A program made the translations under genes and the position numbers. This document shows, in pieces, positions 20,520 through 31,799 of a DNA stretch of 64,000 nucleotides. The notes under the pieces were generated by a model. It searched no databases. It was not told the origin of the DNA and saw nothing but the letters and a program-made list of their open reading frames with translations. The stretch is taken from contig NC_086173.1 of the NCBI RefSeq assembly GCF_023053635.1, positions 144,679,197 through 144,743,196 on the forward strand, given 5' to 3'. Position 1 is the first letter of the stretch. Each line of letters starts with the position of its first letter. The stretch comes from Elgaria multicarinata webbii. Taxonomy: Eukaryota > Chordata > Lepidosauria > Squamata > Anguidae.

Positions 20520-20889
20520 GAAGGTGCATTGGTGGCAGAAAAGAGTGCCCTGTTTTGCCACCCTCACTGCCACAGAGTAGGCTCAAAAATGAGCTCTAAC
20601 CTGTGTTCGGTCGGATTTGGCATGAGTCTTCCTCCACGGTGTAATCACCACCTCCCCTCTTGCTTCATTGCCCTCAGCTCAGGTGTATACCATGAACCTG
20701 CCCAGGCTCTGCTCAGAGGGAGAGGGTGCTTGGCGTGATTGTGTCGACTGCCTGAGTCACTTCTGCACGCCATAAAGTGACCTGGGCTTCGACAGGAGCG
20801 CCAGCCATACCAGCAGGAAAATCCCCCAGAGCCCTCTGAAATCCATCCGAATCCATTAGCCTCCGGGGGAGGATCATTTTATAGCTCTG

Positions 20890-21465
20890 CATTCGAGGCC
20901 AAGAGACAATTTTACTTGCCTAAGGAATGGCTCCATCCCTCCTGATGTGAAAAATGAATGAACAACAGCTGTTCAGTTGCAGTTACTAATTTATTTGGAG
21001 TGTGATGGATGATCTTTTGCACAAAACTCAAACTTTTCAGATTTCTGAAGCCAAGCTAACTTTCCTTAGCGAGGCATATAAGGAAAGCATTGCAAAACAT
21101 GCCAGAAGGATCCAATCTGAAGTTCCGTTATCTATGAAGAGCGGAAGAAAAGAATGCAATTCTCAAAGTGCTATTCTATTCACAAGCTTACAGCATGCTA
21201 GAAGCTGTAGATGCTGATAAAAAGCAGTATATTTTTAAACTATGAAATGATACCACAATATTAAACAACAAACATAACAACTTTGGGCTAAACGTTGCAG
21301 CATTCCCCCACCCCTATCCCCTTCCTGGCTTGGCTTTTTCAGTACTCCCCCGCACCCACCCACCCTGCCATTCACAACTCCTTTTCATTTTCTCAGGCAA
21401 GATGGTCAAGAACTATCTTCCACTGCCACAGAAATTAGGACCTGAAATAATGGGTATAAGTTATA
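20890..21465. other. Intergenic, nothing recognised
   Basis: There is a 71-codon open frame at 21002-21217, but no domain is recognised and no splice signals bracket it. Left unassigned. Confidence 0.3.
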
Positions 21466-21467
21466 CA

Positions 21468-21775
21468 GCTACCTAGATTTAATTTAAATGTAAGGAAAAA
21501 CTTCCTGACAGTAAGATCTGTACAACAGTGGAACGGTCTCCCTACAGAGATTTTGGGTTCTCCATCTCTGGAGGTTTTTAAGAAGAGGCTGGACAGCTAT
21601 TTCTCATGGATGGTTTAATTGGTTTTCTGGCACATTGCAGAGGGTTGAACTCGATGATCCTTGTGGTCACTTCCAGCTCCACAGTTCTATGATTCTATGA
21701 TTCTCTGTCAACTGTCCAGAGAGCTTTGGCTATTGGGTGTTATAGAAATGCATGCAATAAATAAATAAATAAACC
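21468..21775 (+). mobile_element. CR1 LINE 3' end followed by an L2-type tail
   Basis: The text ggaaaaacttcctgacagta, ggctggacagctatttctca and the end ttctatgattctatgattct are CR1. From 21715, gtccagagagctttggctat and an (AATA)n run are the L2-group tail. Confidence 0.75.
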
Positions 21776-21860
21776 TCTTCATCCAGCATAAATCATCAGT
21801 GGGGATCTAGACTGCAGTCTCAACATACACATTTACCTTACCAATCCTGAGCTGCAACTG

Positions 21861-21990
21861 AGGCCTTGGCTAGACCTAAGGTTTATGCTGGGATCATCCC
21901 TGTTCATGTAAATGATGCACAGGATATCCCGGGAGCAGGCAGGGACGACCCTGGGACAATCCCGGGATAAACCTTAGGTCTAGCTAAGGA
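21861..21990. mobile_element. Palindromic MITE (ccttggctagacctaag copy)
   Basis: The inverted ends ccttggctagacctaaggtt and aaccttaggtctagctaagg are flanked by near-matching actgag direct repeats. Confidence 0.65.
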
Positions 21991-22103
21991 CTGAGTGAAA
22001 ACGGCGGTGCTGCAAGCCTGAAGGTGGTACTACCCTCTTCCTTAATTGCATCCAACAGTGTCATGTCTGCTGGAATAAAAAGAGAAAATGGGAAAAGAGA
22101 AGA

Positions 22104-22275
22104 ACAATAAGAACACAGGAAGAGCCCTGCTGGGTCAGACCAAGGGTCCATCTAGTCCAGCATTCTGTTCACACGGTGGCCAACCAGCTGTCGACTAGGA
22201 ACCCATGAGCCAGATAGGAGTGCAACAGCACCCTCTCACCTATGTTCCCCAGCAACTGGCATACAAGAAACTAAG
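22104..22275 (-). mobile_element. CR1-like LINE 3' end (family B)
   Basis: In reverse it reads agaacacaggaagagccctg, ggtccatctagtccagcatt, ggtggccaaccagctg and gttccccagcaactgg. Confidence 0.75.
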
Positions 22276-22354
22276 CTAGGTGCACATTCTTCTGAAGCAA
22301 TTATCTGATTAACTGCTAGACATGCACAAAGGGTGCTTTATTAGGTGTGACACA

Positions 22355-22501
22355 AAATGATGATGATGATGATGTTGATGATGATGATGATGACAACAAA
22401 AATAATGCATCCCTACTCAGAAGTAACAAAAGCAGTCCAGTACAAACATCCAGCTTATTGGTCATTGATTCATTTGCATCCAAGGACATTTAAACAAATC
22501 C

Positions 22502-22556
<55 letters not shown>
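22355..22556. repeat. (GAT)n, (CT)n and (CA)n microsatellites
   Basis: (GAT)n lies at 22355-22394. A compound (CT)n(CA)n spans 22500-22556. Confidence 0.9.
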
Positions 22557-22559
<3 letters not shown>

Positions 22560-22794
22560 ATATTCTCCGCCCCCCTCACACACACATTGCATTTTGTTTT
22601 TTTTACACAACATAGGAACATAGACCTAAATCAATTCACCCCCCACCTCGAATTTCTCCAGGCACAAGAGATTTGAAACATGCATTACTAAGCCAACCAG
22701 CGAGCCAGGCACAGATCACACAGAGGGGAAAGTATTCTAAAATTAATTAATTGGATAAGCTAGAGGGGGAAATTATTTCTTAACACACACTGCA

Positions 22795-23135
22795 GAAAGG
22801 ATTTTTTTTTTTAACAAAGCCAATGTGAGATCGAGTAGAATTAACAGAGTCACACAACCGCTTCCACTCTCTTGATAAAGGTCATCCATCAGGGTGACGA
22901 AGGCTAATTTAGTCCCGTAACCAGTCAGAAACCCAAACTGAAATAGGTGTAGATAATCAGTAACTTCCAAGAGTGTTTGCAGTTGCCCTGCCAGACAACA
23001 ACCTTGTGAGGTAGGTTAGACTGAGAGGAAGTGACTGGCCTAAATGTCACCCAGTGAGCTTCTTGGTTGAATGGGGATTTGAACTTGGGTCTTGCCAGTT
23101 CTAGACCAACGCTCCAACTATTATGCGATATAAAT
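22795..23135 (-). mobile_element. L2-group RT fragment and Sauria-type SINE
   Basis: At 22970-22800 the minus strand reads EVTDYLHLFQFGFLTGYGTK and DDLYQESGSGCVTLLILLDL, part of the same LINE RT domain as at 19085. At 22990-23135 ccttgtgaggtaggttagac, gtcacccagtgagcttcttg and atttgaacttgggtct form a reverse Sauria-type SINE. Confidence 0.65.
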
Positions 23136-24085
23136 GGATGTGCCTGAATCATAAGGCACTTTTTAATGCGCAGCATCCATTTCACACCCTGTAACTGCCA
23201 AGGTATAACATAAACTATTGACAACTTATTTTAGAACAATTCAGCTGTTTCTCTGTATCTCTGTTCAAAAGAACAAATACCAACTTAGCTTTTAAATCTG
23301 TGAAAGGCAGGCGATAGCAAAAGAAAAGAAATTAACACAAGCAATAGGAGTAAAGTTTTCCGTAATATGTAATAATTATGGGTAGAGCTCAAGTTGTGAT
23401 CCTTGGGTGTTACAAGCACGGCCCTGATTTTGTTTGTAAAATGGAGGCATGGTTAAAACTCTATGAAGCTGTTAGCCGGGGCAGTTAACCTATGATTTGT
23501 TGTTGGGTTAACTCTGGGTAGTTTAACCCATAAACAACCCAGAGTGTCCAGGTTTGGGCATACAGGTGATCTCCAGGACATCTCTCCTCCCACAGCAAGG
23601 AAGGACTCCTCACAGCTAAGCATGTTGGCATGCAAATAAAGCATCTGTTGTTTTTCCTAAACTATATCACTGTCTTTTCTGGGAAATAACCTGCCTGGCT
23701 GAGTTGCTGGAGTAGGCTGCAAAGCTACATAACATTCTTTTGGCGCTCAAGGCAGAAAATCCCTTAAGTGCCGCTCTCCATCCTTGGCAGTCAAAATACA
23801 ATAAGAAATTAAAATAATAACTATTTGGTGCCATTTTGTGACACCCAATATCAGCTGGCTGAGACAGCCACTTCATTCTACCTCATGGCAGGGCCGGCCC
23901 AAACTATAGTACAGGACTTGTAACCATTGGGTGGTGCAGTGGCTAGAGCAGGAATGGGTGGAAGGTAGAAGCCCCTGCTCGCAGGAATCCTTTTAGCTGA
24001 AGTCCAAAATATCTGGAGATTTACTTTCTGCCCACCCTGGGCTAAAGTGTCAAACTAAGATTCTAATCTTTTTATGTTCTTATGC
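23136..24085. other. Intergenic with a degraded palindrome
   Basis: A gttgttgggttaactctggg / gggtagtttaacccataaac palindrome at about 23475-23550 looks like a MITE remnant. Nothing else is recognised. Confidence 0.35.
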
Positions 24086-24117
24086 ATCTCCCCTAACACA
24101 AAAGGGTACCATGTTTA

Positions 24118-24396
24118 GGGCTGCTTAGATTAGAAAAAAGACAAAGAAGAGGGGACACAATAGAGGTTATATAATTATGGATTAGGTGGAGAAAGTGGGG
24201 AGGGAGACGTTCTTCTCCCTCTCTCCTATTACTATGACCCAGGATTATCCCATGAAGCTGAGTGGTAGGAGATTCAGGACAGACAAAAGGAAGCTCTTCT
24301 TCCCACAGTGTATACTTAAATTAAGGAATTCGCTACCACAAGAAGCAGTGATGGCCGCCAATTTAGACGGCTTTAAAAGGGGATTGGACAAATCCA
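24118..24396 (+). mobile_element. CR1-like LINE 3' end (family B)
   Basis: The frame reads VGRETFFSLSPIT and later NSLPQEAVMAANLDGFKRGL, the most protein-like copy of this family here, carried by aattcgctaccacaagaagc. Confidence 0.75.
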
Positions 24397-24449
24397 GAAC
24401 ATCTCAGATGATGGGTGAGATAATAACAAAGTACCTGTGCGGCATCTGA

Positions 24450-25325
24450 TACTTTATCACCTCTTTTTGATATTAGAGTTATCAGCTCCAGATCCTGAGC
24501 ATACTAAGAATTGCACAGAAGGCAGAATTTCACCAGGTACAGGTTTTCCCGTTGCAGTCGTCCTGCAACATCTTGTGAGGCACATGTAGGATCACCACTC
24601 TCTCTCTCCTTTCCCCAGCAATACAGGCAGAAAAACCAACAGGTGCCATGATTCTCCATGTAGAGATGATGATGGGAAAATTCACCTGTTTCTTTTTTAA
24701 AAGGCAGAGGCTCTTAGCCAGAAGAGAAAGGTGGCAACCATAACACCCACACACATCCCCCCAAAGGAATAAACAAACTGAAATATATCATACAGAAGCC
24801 ATAGTTGCAACTCTTTTAAGCCAGCAAAGGCAGGGCTTGCCATGTATTTAATGGCCAAGTTAATCACTGTTGATAGAAAGCATTTCTTGCTTCTAGCTGC
24901 TGTTTACATAATGCCTCTGGCCTTTGGCTGCATCTGTTCCTTTGGGGCGGTCTGGTTGTCTCTTATATTATACTTGGCAAGAAGCTAATGAAAGGCATTA
25001 GCTTCTGTCCTTTAAAACTGGAGTCAGGATGTTGTGGTCTCAGGATGGTGCCGATTTGGCGTGTGTTGCCAGTCCTTTGTGGGAGGATGTCCATTAGCCC
25101 ATTTGTCAACGCAAGGAGGCCCGGGGGGCCCTGCTGTAACTTTTTGCAAGGGGCATCACTCATGCCTGCCTGAGGTTTCGCAGGCATTTATCACACAGGC
25201 GGTACCTGACTCTTAGGTAAAGGAGAGTCACTGTAGGGAAGAGAGAGGAAGGAACAGGAGTGGAAGTCAATATAAAGCATATACCCAATGCTTTAGTGTC
25301 CTTTTATCCTACACTGGCTTCAAGG
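24450..25325. other. Intergenic, nothing recognised
   Basis: A local inverted pair (gctaatgaaaggcattagc near 25000) is seen. No gene or repeat family is recognised until a CR1-like snippet at 25330-25380. Confidence 0.3.
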
Positions 25326-25394
25326 AGCTGAGGGTGGTGGACTATATGGACCCTTGGTCTGATCCAGCATGTCTCTTCTAATATGCTTCCTCCC

Positions 25395-25515
25395 TGTCCC
25401 CATTATATACTCACAACAACACCCCTATAAGGTAGGATAGGTCTGAGAAATGGCCAGTGGCCCAAGGGCACCCAGTAAGCTTTGTGGCTGAGCAGGGTTT
25501 TGAAACTGGGATTCT
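25395..25515 (-). mobile_element. Sauria-type SINE fragment
   Basis: The strings tcacaacaacacccctataa, ggtaggataggtctgagaaa and gcacccagtaagctttgtgg are a diverged reverse body. Confidence 0.55.
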
Positions 25516-25627
25516 GTGGGCATCATCTGACACTAACCCTTTCCCCCCACTTACCTAATCAAGCCAGTGTGGAATGTGCAGCCCCACCCCTGACATCATG
25601 TCCGTTACATAGGCTCTATGATCTTCG

Positions 25628-25960
25628 TAGGGTGGCCATGTGCCCTGCTCTACAAAGGACAATCCTCTATTTGAAGTCATCCATTTATTTGAAGGGCTGT
25701 CCGCTCCGAGTCCAGTTTAAAGAGGAAGAATCCTTAGAAGGGAGAGCAGTAGAGGCCTTGAAGTAGCCCATCAACAGTTTGGCCCTGGACAGCAGGCGCA
25801 CAGGTCACCCAATCATGGTGACATGTGTTGCATTTCAATTTAATTGCCAGCAATAATTTCAAAATTGTCGTCTATACACATAAACATGCCAATCACTTTC
25901 CCCTTTTTGGGCGATGCATATCCTCTTCTTTGGCAATACGTAAATGGCCATTTGAGGTGT
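25628..25960 (+). mobile_element. hAT-like MITE, TAGGGTGGCCA family
   Basis: It starts TAGGGTGGCCATG and contains aaaggacaatcctctatttg and ggcaatacgtaaatggcca at the far end. Confidence 0.65.
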
Positions 25961-26582
25961 TCTTTAGAAGGGAGGCCTACACAAGTGCAACTCTATGAGC
26001 ATAGGCCTCCATGGAATCTGTAACCTCAATAGCTCAGGGTTTTGGTTCACATGGAGGCCAACAGCTGTTTGTAGGGTCCCCTCCATACAGACGTTTATGC
26101 GCAGGCGTTAGGGGTGGGGGGTATGTAATCTACATCACGTCATGCCAGGGGCAGGGCTACTCCACATGGCTCCACTTCCTGCTTGCGCTGCTGACTTTCC
26201 CAGTTTTAATAACTTGTGAATAGGGCTACTCTAACCACTATACAACACTGAATCATTGCAACCGTTTGGCATGGCTTGTTCCTCTAGTGATATTTCTGAT
26301 TGGGTTTTTGTATTGTTTGGGTTTTTTTCCATTTTCTCCTGGCACTTTTAAAATCTGAGTGTTTCCCCCTAAAATTAATTTCTGCTGTCACTAGAACAAA
26401 GGAATCACAGTTACCATGGGACCATTTAAAAGCATTCAAAGCACTTCACATCTGCTCTTTTAATACACAACCATCTGTATTGATGGCTTTACCTGGTTTA
26501 TATTTTTACTGTATTTTCAGGGCATTCTAATAACTGTTTTTATGCCACACCCCTCCTCAGTCATGTATGAAGACATGTTAGC

Positions 26583-26878
26583 TAGGCTGACCATAGGAAA
26601 AGGACAGGGCTTCTGTATCTTTAACAGTTGTATAGAAAAGGGAATTTCAGCAGGTGTCATTTGTATGCATGCAGCACCTGGTGGAATTCCCTCTTCATCA
26701 CAACGGTTAAAGCTGCAGGAGCTATACTAGATTGACCAGATACAGCTTTAACCGTTGTGATGAAGAGGGGATTTCACCAGGTGCTGCATGCATACAAATG
26801 ACACCTGCTGAAATTCCCTTTTCTATACAACTGTTAAAGATACAGGAGACCTGTCCTCCTTTCCATATGGTGACCCTA
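26583..26878. mobile_element. Palindromic hAT-like MITE, TAGGGTGACCATATG family
   Basis: The whole element is one long inverted repeat with ends TAGGCTGACCATAGG and CCATATGGTGACCCTA. Flanking 8-bp repeats ATGTTAGC (26575-26582) and ATGTTACC (26879-26886) match at 7 of 8. Other copies: 28062-28365, 60557-60873, 62180-62491 and half copies at 37725-37905 and 43466-43632. Confidence 0.8.
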
Positions 26879-26938
26879 ATGTTACCTGGGGTAGGTTCTT
26901 TCCCTTGTTATCCTGTGATTTTAGTTTTTCAGTGAGTG

Positions 26939-26984
26939 ATCCTCCTCCTCCTCCTCCTCCTCCTCCTCCTCCTCCTCCTCCTCC
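26939..26984. repeat. (CCT)n microsatellite
   Basis: This is an uninterrupted run of CCT triplets. Confidence 0.95.
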
Positions 26985-27057
26985 GTAACTCCATCCTACC
27001 TCTAGCAACGTCAGGTTGATGTACACTGGACCTGGGTGGGGGCAGGCTGAGAAATGA

Positions 27058-27470
27058 ATCATAGAATCATAGAATAGCAGAGGTGGAAGGGGCCTACAAG
27101 GCCATCGAGTCCAACCCCCTGCTCAATGCTGGAATACCCTAAAGCATCCCTGACAGATGGTTGTCCAGCTGCCTCTTGAATGCCTCTAGTGTGGGAGAGC
27201 CCACAACCTCCCTAGGTAACTGGTTCCATTGTCGTACTGCTCTAACAGGAAGTTTTTCCTGATGTCCAGCTGGAATCTGGCTTCCTTTAACTTGAGCCTG
27301 TTATTCCGTGTCCTGCACTCTGGGAGGATCGAGAAGAGATCCTGGCCCTCCTCTGTGTGACAACCTTTTAAGTATTTGAAGAGTGCTATCATGTCTCCCC
27401 TCAGTCTTCTCTTCTCCAGGCTAAACATGCCCCGATGGCTCATCAGGGATTTGAACTCTGGGTTTTCCTC
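27058..27470 (-). mobile_element. CR1 LINE 3' end with coding remnant
   Basis: The tail atcatagaatcatagaatag is followed in reverse by a frame reading FSLEKRRLRGDMIALFKYLK and RLKLKEARFQLDIRKNF, the conserved C-terminus of CR1 ORF2. Confidence 0.85.
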
Positions 27471-27604
27471 ATCAAATCCCGTCCACCTAGCCACCGCACC
27501 ACCAGCATTATCAACTAAAGTGAGGAGTCCGTCAAGGGCAGGCATGTTGTGTGAAGGAGCAGTGACCAAAGTGGGTGTCTCTGCCACCCTACAGTCTCAC
27601 TACA

Positions 27605-27800
27605 AGGGAAGGGCCGTGGCTCAGTGTGATAGAGCACCTGCTTTGCATGCAGAAGGTCCCAGATTCAAACCCTGGCATCTCCTGGTAGGGCTAAGAAAGA
27701 TTCCTGCCTGAAACCCCACAGCTGCCAGTCAGTGTTCCCAATACTGCGCTAGATGGACCAATGATCTGATCCAGTGCAAGGCAGGTTCCTATGTTCCTGC
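27605..27800 (+). mobile_element. tRNA-Ala-derived SINE
   Basis: The head gggccgtggctcagtgtgat, cacctgctttgcatgcagaa and gattcaaaccctgg are followed by gctagatggaccaatgatct and ggcaggttcctatgttcc. Confidence 0.8.
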
Positions 27801-28061
27801 ACTGCAGGGAGGGGTAGTAGCTATGCACCTTTCATTACAACATCCACTTTCACTTCTAAGCAACACCACATGTTATAGGATTGTACAATCCTGATTAACC
27901 CATTTGTGGCCTGATGATCAATAATATAGGGGTGTCGGGAAGTTTGGCACTCATCCAAGTGATTACAGAAACACAGAAGAATCTAGTCATTACTAAACAA
28001 TATGCATAATCTTTCCATAATCTTTACAATAGCCATCCTGGCAATAATCCGGCAGTAACCC

Positions 28062-28365
28062 TGGAAAGGAGGACAGGGCTGCTGTATTTTTAACAGTTGT
28101 AACAAAAGGGGAATTTCAGCAGGTGTCATTTGTATGCATGCAGCACCTGGTGAAATTCTCTCTTCGTCACAACATTTAAAGCTGCCAGAGCCCTGCCTAG
28201 TGTGACCAGTTACAAAAGAGAGCAGGCCACCTGCAGCTTTAACTGTTGTGATGAAGAGAGAATTTCACCAGGTGCTGCGTACATACAAATGACACCCGCT
28301 GAAATTTCCTTTTCTATTCAACTGTTAAGGAGCCCTGTCCTCCTTCCCACATGGTCACCCTAGTA
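28062..28365. mobile_element. Palindromic hAT-like MITE, TAGGGTGACCATATG family
   Basis: It has the arms atttcagcaggtgtcatttg and tacaaatgacacccgctgaa and the right end ggtcaccctag. The left end is worn. Confidence 0.7.
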
Positions 28366-29185
28366 TTAGCCTGCTATGAAAGACAGCAGGGGCCAGTTTT
28401 TTTAAAAAAGAAGACATGGCAACTTTTGATGTTGCTTGTCAACATTTCCAGGACTCAGTTCTCCTGTCTGTGCAATGGAGACAGTAAGGTTGAATGAGAC
28501 CAAAACACCAGTCCAAACCCACAACCTTACCCATTAAGAACACTACACAAATGATCCATAAGAGATCTCGTGCTCCAAGACGAAGGGGTGCCGTCTTTAA
28601 CACATTACAGCACCTAGGAAAAGATGATGGCTGGGCATGCTAATCTGAGAGGCAGCCTTGCAGTTAAGGAGTAAGTGGAGCATAAGAGGAAAATGCTAAT
28701 CATCCAGTTAATAATTGAGACTCAGCATTTTACTGGGTCTTCTGCTTCGGAGGCTTCCAAGCGCTTTCGGAAACACTGCAGCGATGCCGGGAGGTGTCCG
28801 CCCATCTTCCAGGAAAACCAAACAGGCGCCTCAGAGGGCTGCTGCAACAATAAAATAAATGAGAACAGAACGGCTCATCCGACCGGAGTCTCCCCTTGGA
28901 GGAATGCAGAAGGCTTCTCGAACCGTTCAATTTCTCCCCTGACACATGCTCTTTTTTTCTGGTTTTATTTTATGGCAAGTTGTTCTTGTCAACACCCGGG
29001 TCTGGTTCTGATGCGAGGTTATGTTGAAAGTTTACAGGGAGGTGGAAGGGAAGGATGTGGGAAGGTTGTTTGAAAATAATGAAAGTTGCCAACTTTATTT
29101 ATATATTTATTTATTGCATTTGTCTCCCTGCAGAGCTTTCATGACTTTAACCGTAGCATGACAAGCAGACATTTACCACGAGGAC
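28366..29185. other. Repeat-poor block
   Basis: No recognised repeat is present. It has moderate GC and some CpG (28750-28930). A 132-codon frame (28675-29073) has no domain I recognise. It could hold unannotated exon or conserved non-coding sequence. Confidence 0.3.
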
Positions 29186-29189
29186 TTTC

Positions 29190-29803
29190 TTCACACGGCA
29201 CCAGTTGTGTTATGGGATTCGCTAACGCAAGATGTTGCAGTGGCCACTGGCATAGATGGCTTTACATTTTACAAAGGACAATCCTTTATTTGAAGGGCTG
29301 TCAGGGGCATCCCGTTTGAAAGGCTGCCCGTCCAAGTGCGGTTTAAAGGTACAGAACCATCAGAAGGAAGAGTTGAAGTTGCCCATCAAAAGCACCTGGA
29401 CAACAGTCTGCCCAAAGCACACAGGTCACCTGTTCATGGTCTTCTATGGAGAGATGTACTGACTTTCTATTTAAATTATAGTATATTCTTCTGAATTTGC
29501 ATCTGTGTGTGTGTGTATCTGTGTCCTCTTTTCTCCTCTCTTTATAAGTGGCCAACCTAGACTGTCATTGGCCACTGTAATTCTTATTATGAAAAGGGCT
29601 ATGTGTAACATCTAGGCCACCTCCAGTATCAGAGGCAGTAAACATATGTACACCAGTTGCTGGGATACATGGACATTAGGGTTCTGTTGCTCACATGTGC
29701 TGCTTGTGGATTTCCTGTGGGGAACTGGTTGACCACAGTATGAACAGAGTGCTGGACTAGATGGACCCTGGGTCTGATCCAGCAGGGCTCTTCTGATGTT
29801 CTT
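29190..29803 (+). mobile_element. CR1-like LINE 3' end (family B), split by a TAGGGTGGCCA MITE
   Basis: The left part ends ggcatagatggcttta and the right part resumes ggctatgtgtaacatctagg. Between them lies a copy of the hAT-like family (about 29263-29565), which ends gtggccaaccta. Confidence 0.65.
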
Positions 29804-30004
29804 ATTCCATCTAACTGCACAATTGGATATTCAGTATGGAGTTCAGGTACACCCTTAAACTATCTCAGTATATGGTGGGGCCTAATTTGAATTTCTGTAT
29901 CCCCCTCCCACTTTCCATCTTAGGACTGTAAATAAAAAAAAGGCAGACTCCAAGCTTCAACCTCAACTACTCTCTTCTCCCTTTTTGTGTGTGTGTGTGT
30001 GTGG

Positions 30005-30115
30005 GTTGTTTGCCATCTTTCCTGATGAAGTGTTCTGCAGAACTCGAAACCTTGCACAGTATTTTGTGACCTTTGGGTTGGCCTAATAAAAGCATAATTT
30101 TGTGTTTTTAGATTG
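30005..30115 (+). mobile_element. Penelope-type tail with hammerhead-like core
   Basis: The segment cctgatgaagtgttctgcag, aactcgaaaccttgcacagt and ttgggttggcctaataaaag is the second Penelope-type tail subfamily. The core lies at 30022-30049. Confidence 0.6.
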
Positions 30116-30559
30116 TTGGTTGTTTTATTATGTTCTTCATTAATGTAATCAATTTATTAATGTAATAAATAAATAAATAAATGGTAATAGGGCTTTGGGT
30201 TTTTTCTCTCTCCCCCCCCCCCCACCTTCGCTTTTGGGGGCCTCCTAGAAATCTCAGCTTCAGTTTAAAAACGGCAATTTCCCAGCATGTGGCTGGAGGT
30301 TCAAATTTAAACAAACCAAATGCATTCTCTACAGCTCTCCCTTTTAGTGAGGAAAGAAAAGACGCGGTGGGGGGGGGCATGACTGCCTGAGGGCAGATGA
30401 ATTCCTGACCAACTTCGCTTAGCGCCTCTGTCTGCGTTATAACAAGCCCAAAGTGAAAGGAAGCACTTGATTATCTGGGAGAGAGTTACACACACACACA
30501 AGTGCCTGGATATGCATTCATGAATCAGATCCCAGAATTCAATACATGAATAAGGTACT

Positions 30560-31180
30560 TCAGGCCCTAATGACTGCAGCAGTTAGACCAAGAAGCAGGA
30601 AGCTCTTGACGGGGCTGGGAGGTAAAGGAGGGAATCATTACTTTTCAGGGCTTGTAGCCTTCAGCCCCCGGGAGGGCTGGAAATCGCCCATCTCCGAAAG
30701 ATGGCCATTGAAAGGTACGGAGCGGAGAAGTGCCAAATTCCGCTGATTAAGGGGCGGGGGGGGGGGGGAGGGCTAGGGCCGCAGGCAAAGTGGCTGCTGT
30801 TTAGCCGGGCACAATGTTGGCCAGGAACCTCTTTGCCTACGTCCCTCTGTTCCTAACAAGCGGCAAACATGGCCGCGGGGCCGGGCGCTGATGACGCCGA
30901 GGGCCCAGCGGTGTTGCGAAGCCGCCGCCGCCACAGGCTCGCTTTTCCTGTACGGTTTATTAATTCGTGGCTATCGAGGGTGTCGCACCCCCCTTCTCCC
31001 CCCCACCTAATGTTCGGATAAAAATAACGCGACAGTTTCCAGAGCAACCATGACTCTTGTTGGAGGATTCTCGAGCGCGGAGACCTGGGGGGGCAGAGTC
31101 CAGGTGGAGCCAACGCTGTGGGAGTCGGGAGCAGATGGCGTGTGCAGGCCTAGCAGGAAACCAAAGGAGACAGAAATTTC
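30560..31180 (+). promoter_or_regulatory. CpG island, probable promoter
   Basis: CpG is dense at 30770-30960, with a GC-box-like ggggcggggg at 30751. The ATG at 30869 has a good context (caaacATGG) and an in-frame TAA 15 nt upstream. It opens a 50-codon frame, MAAGPGADDAEG..., to 31021. I do not recognise the product; it may be a first coding exon, an upstream ORF or non-coding. Confidence 0.55.
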
Positions 31181-31368
31181 CTTGGAGGCAGTGTGCATGC
31201 GTAAGAATGAGACACACACACACACACACAGAGTGAGGTTTGAGGACACAGAACTGCTTAGGAGCAGCACTTTAGGGACCCTGGAGCACGGAAGCCGGCT
31301 GACTGGTGTTCGCCTTCCCTTGGGAAGTTACAAAGTACACAACCTTGTCATTGGATTTCTTTTCACAG

Positions 31369-31441
31369 AAATCGAGCGAGACTTCATTTGGGCAAACAGG
31401 CTTGCTTGGGGCCTAAGGGAAGGCCTTGCGCCGAGCCATCG
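31369..31441 (+). other. Candidate 73-nt exon
   Basis: The acceptor is ttggatttcttttcacag and the donor CATCG/GTAAGCG; both are near consensus. One frame is open across it (IERDFIWANRLAWGL...). It lies about 0.5 kb downstream of the CpG island on the same strand. Confidence 0.35.
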
Positions 31442-31647
31442 GTAAGCGAGAACAGGACCGGGGCGTTCTTCGGGCAAAAGTGATGCGCCATCGGCTGTTC
31501 AAGGAGCAAGGGCAACGTCTTCTGTCATGCCACTGTTTACTTCGGGAATCAAATTGCACATCATCATCCGGTCAAGGGAAGTGCAGGATTTGTTCCTTTG
31601 ACTTTCTTTTCTCCAGCTTCTGCTGTGCTGAATAGTATAAGGAGTCA

Positions 31648-31772
31648 GTTCATATGGCTGGACAACTATCTGTCAGGGATGCTTTAGGTGGATTCCTGCA
31701 TTGAGCAGGGGGTTGGACTCGATGGCCTTGTAGGCCCCTTCCAACTCTGCTATTCTATGATTCTATGATATG
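31648..31772 (+). mobile_element. CR1 LINE 3' end
   Basis: The text gctggacaactatctgtcag, gggttggactcgatggcctt and ttctatgattctatgata is the intact 3' terminus. Confidence 0.85.
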
Positions 31773-31799
31773 TGATGAAATCTAACCCCTTGGACACGA

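Larger units (their letters stand above)
19085..20885 (-). mobile_element. L2-group LINE reverse-transcriptase relic
   Basis: Minus-strand frames show NCRPVVNILFLGNELGRVFA and QLQAFLKETDYLKPF, followed at 19291-19088 by LLDLSAPFDGIGHIILLDRL and GLRVGGTA, the order expected in a LINE RT domain. Upstream residues between 20000 and 20880 fit the pre-RT region. It carries frame disruptions and stops and is interrupted by an LTR (19403-19815) and a MITE (20379-20519). Confidence 0.7.

Noticed and set aside
22357-22623. Met-rich and Ser-Leu-rich frame
   Set aside because: It is translation of (GAT)n, (CT)n and (CA)n microsatellites.
26583-26878. microRNA precursor
   Set aside because: The hairpin spans the whole of a MITE present in several copies. 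Without small-RNA evidence it is better described as a transposon.
30853-31113. 86-codon minus frame across the CpG island
   Set aside because: CpG-rich DNA has few stops. The plus-strand ATG has the better context and a preceding in-frame stop.
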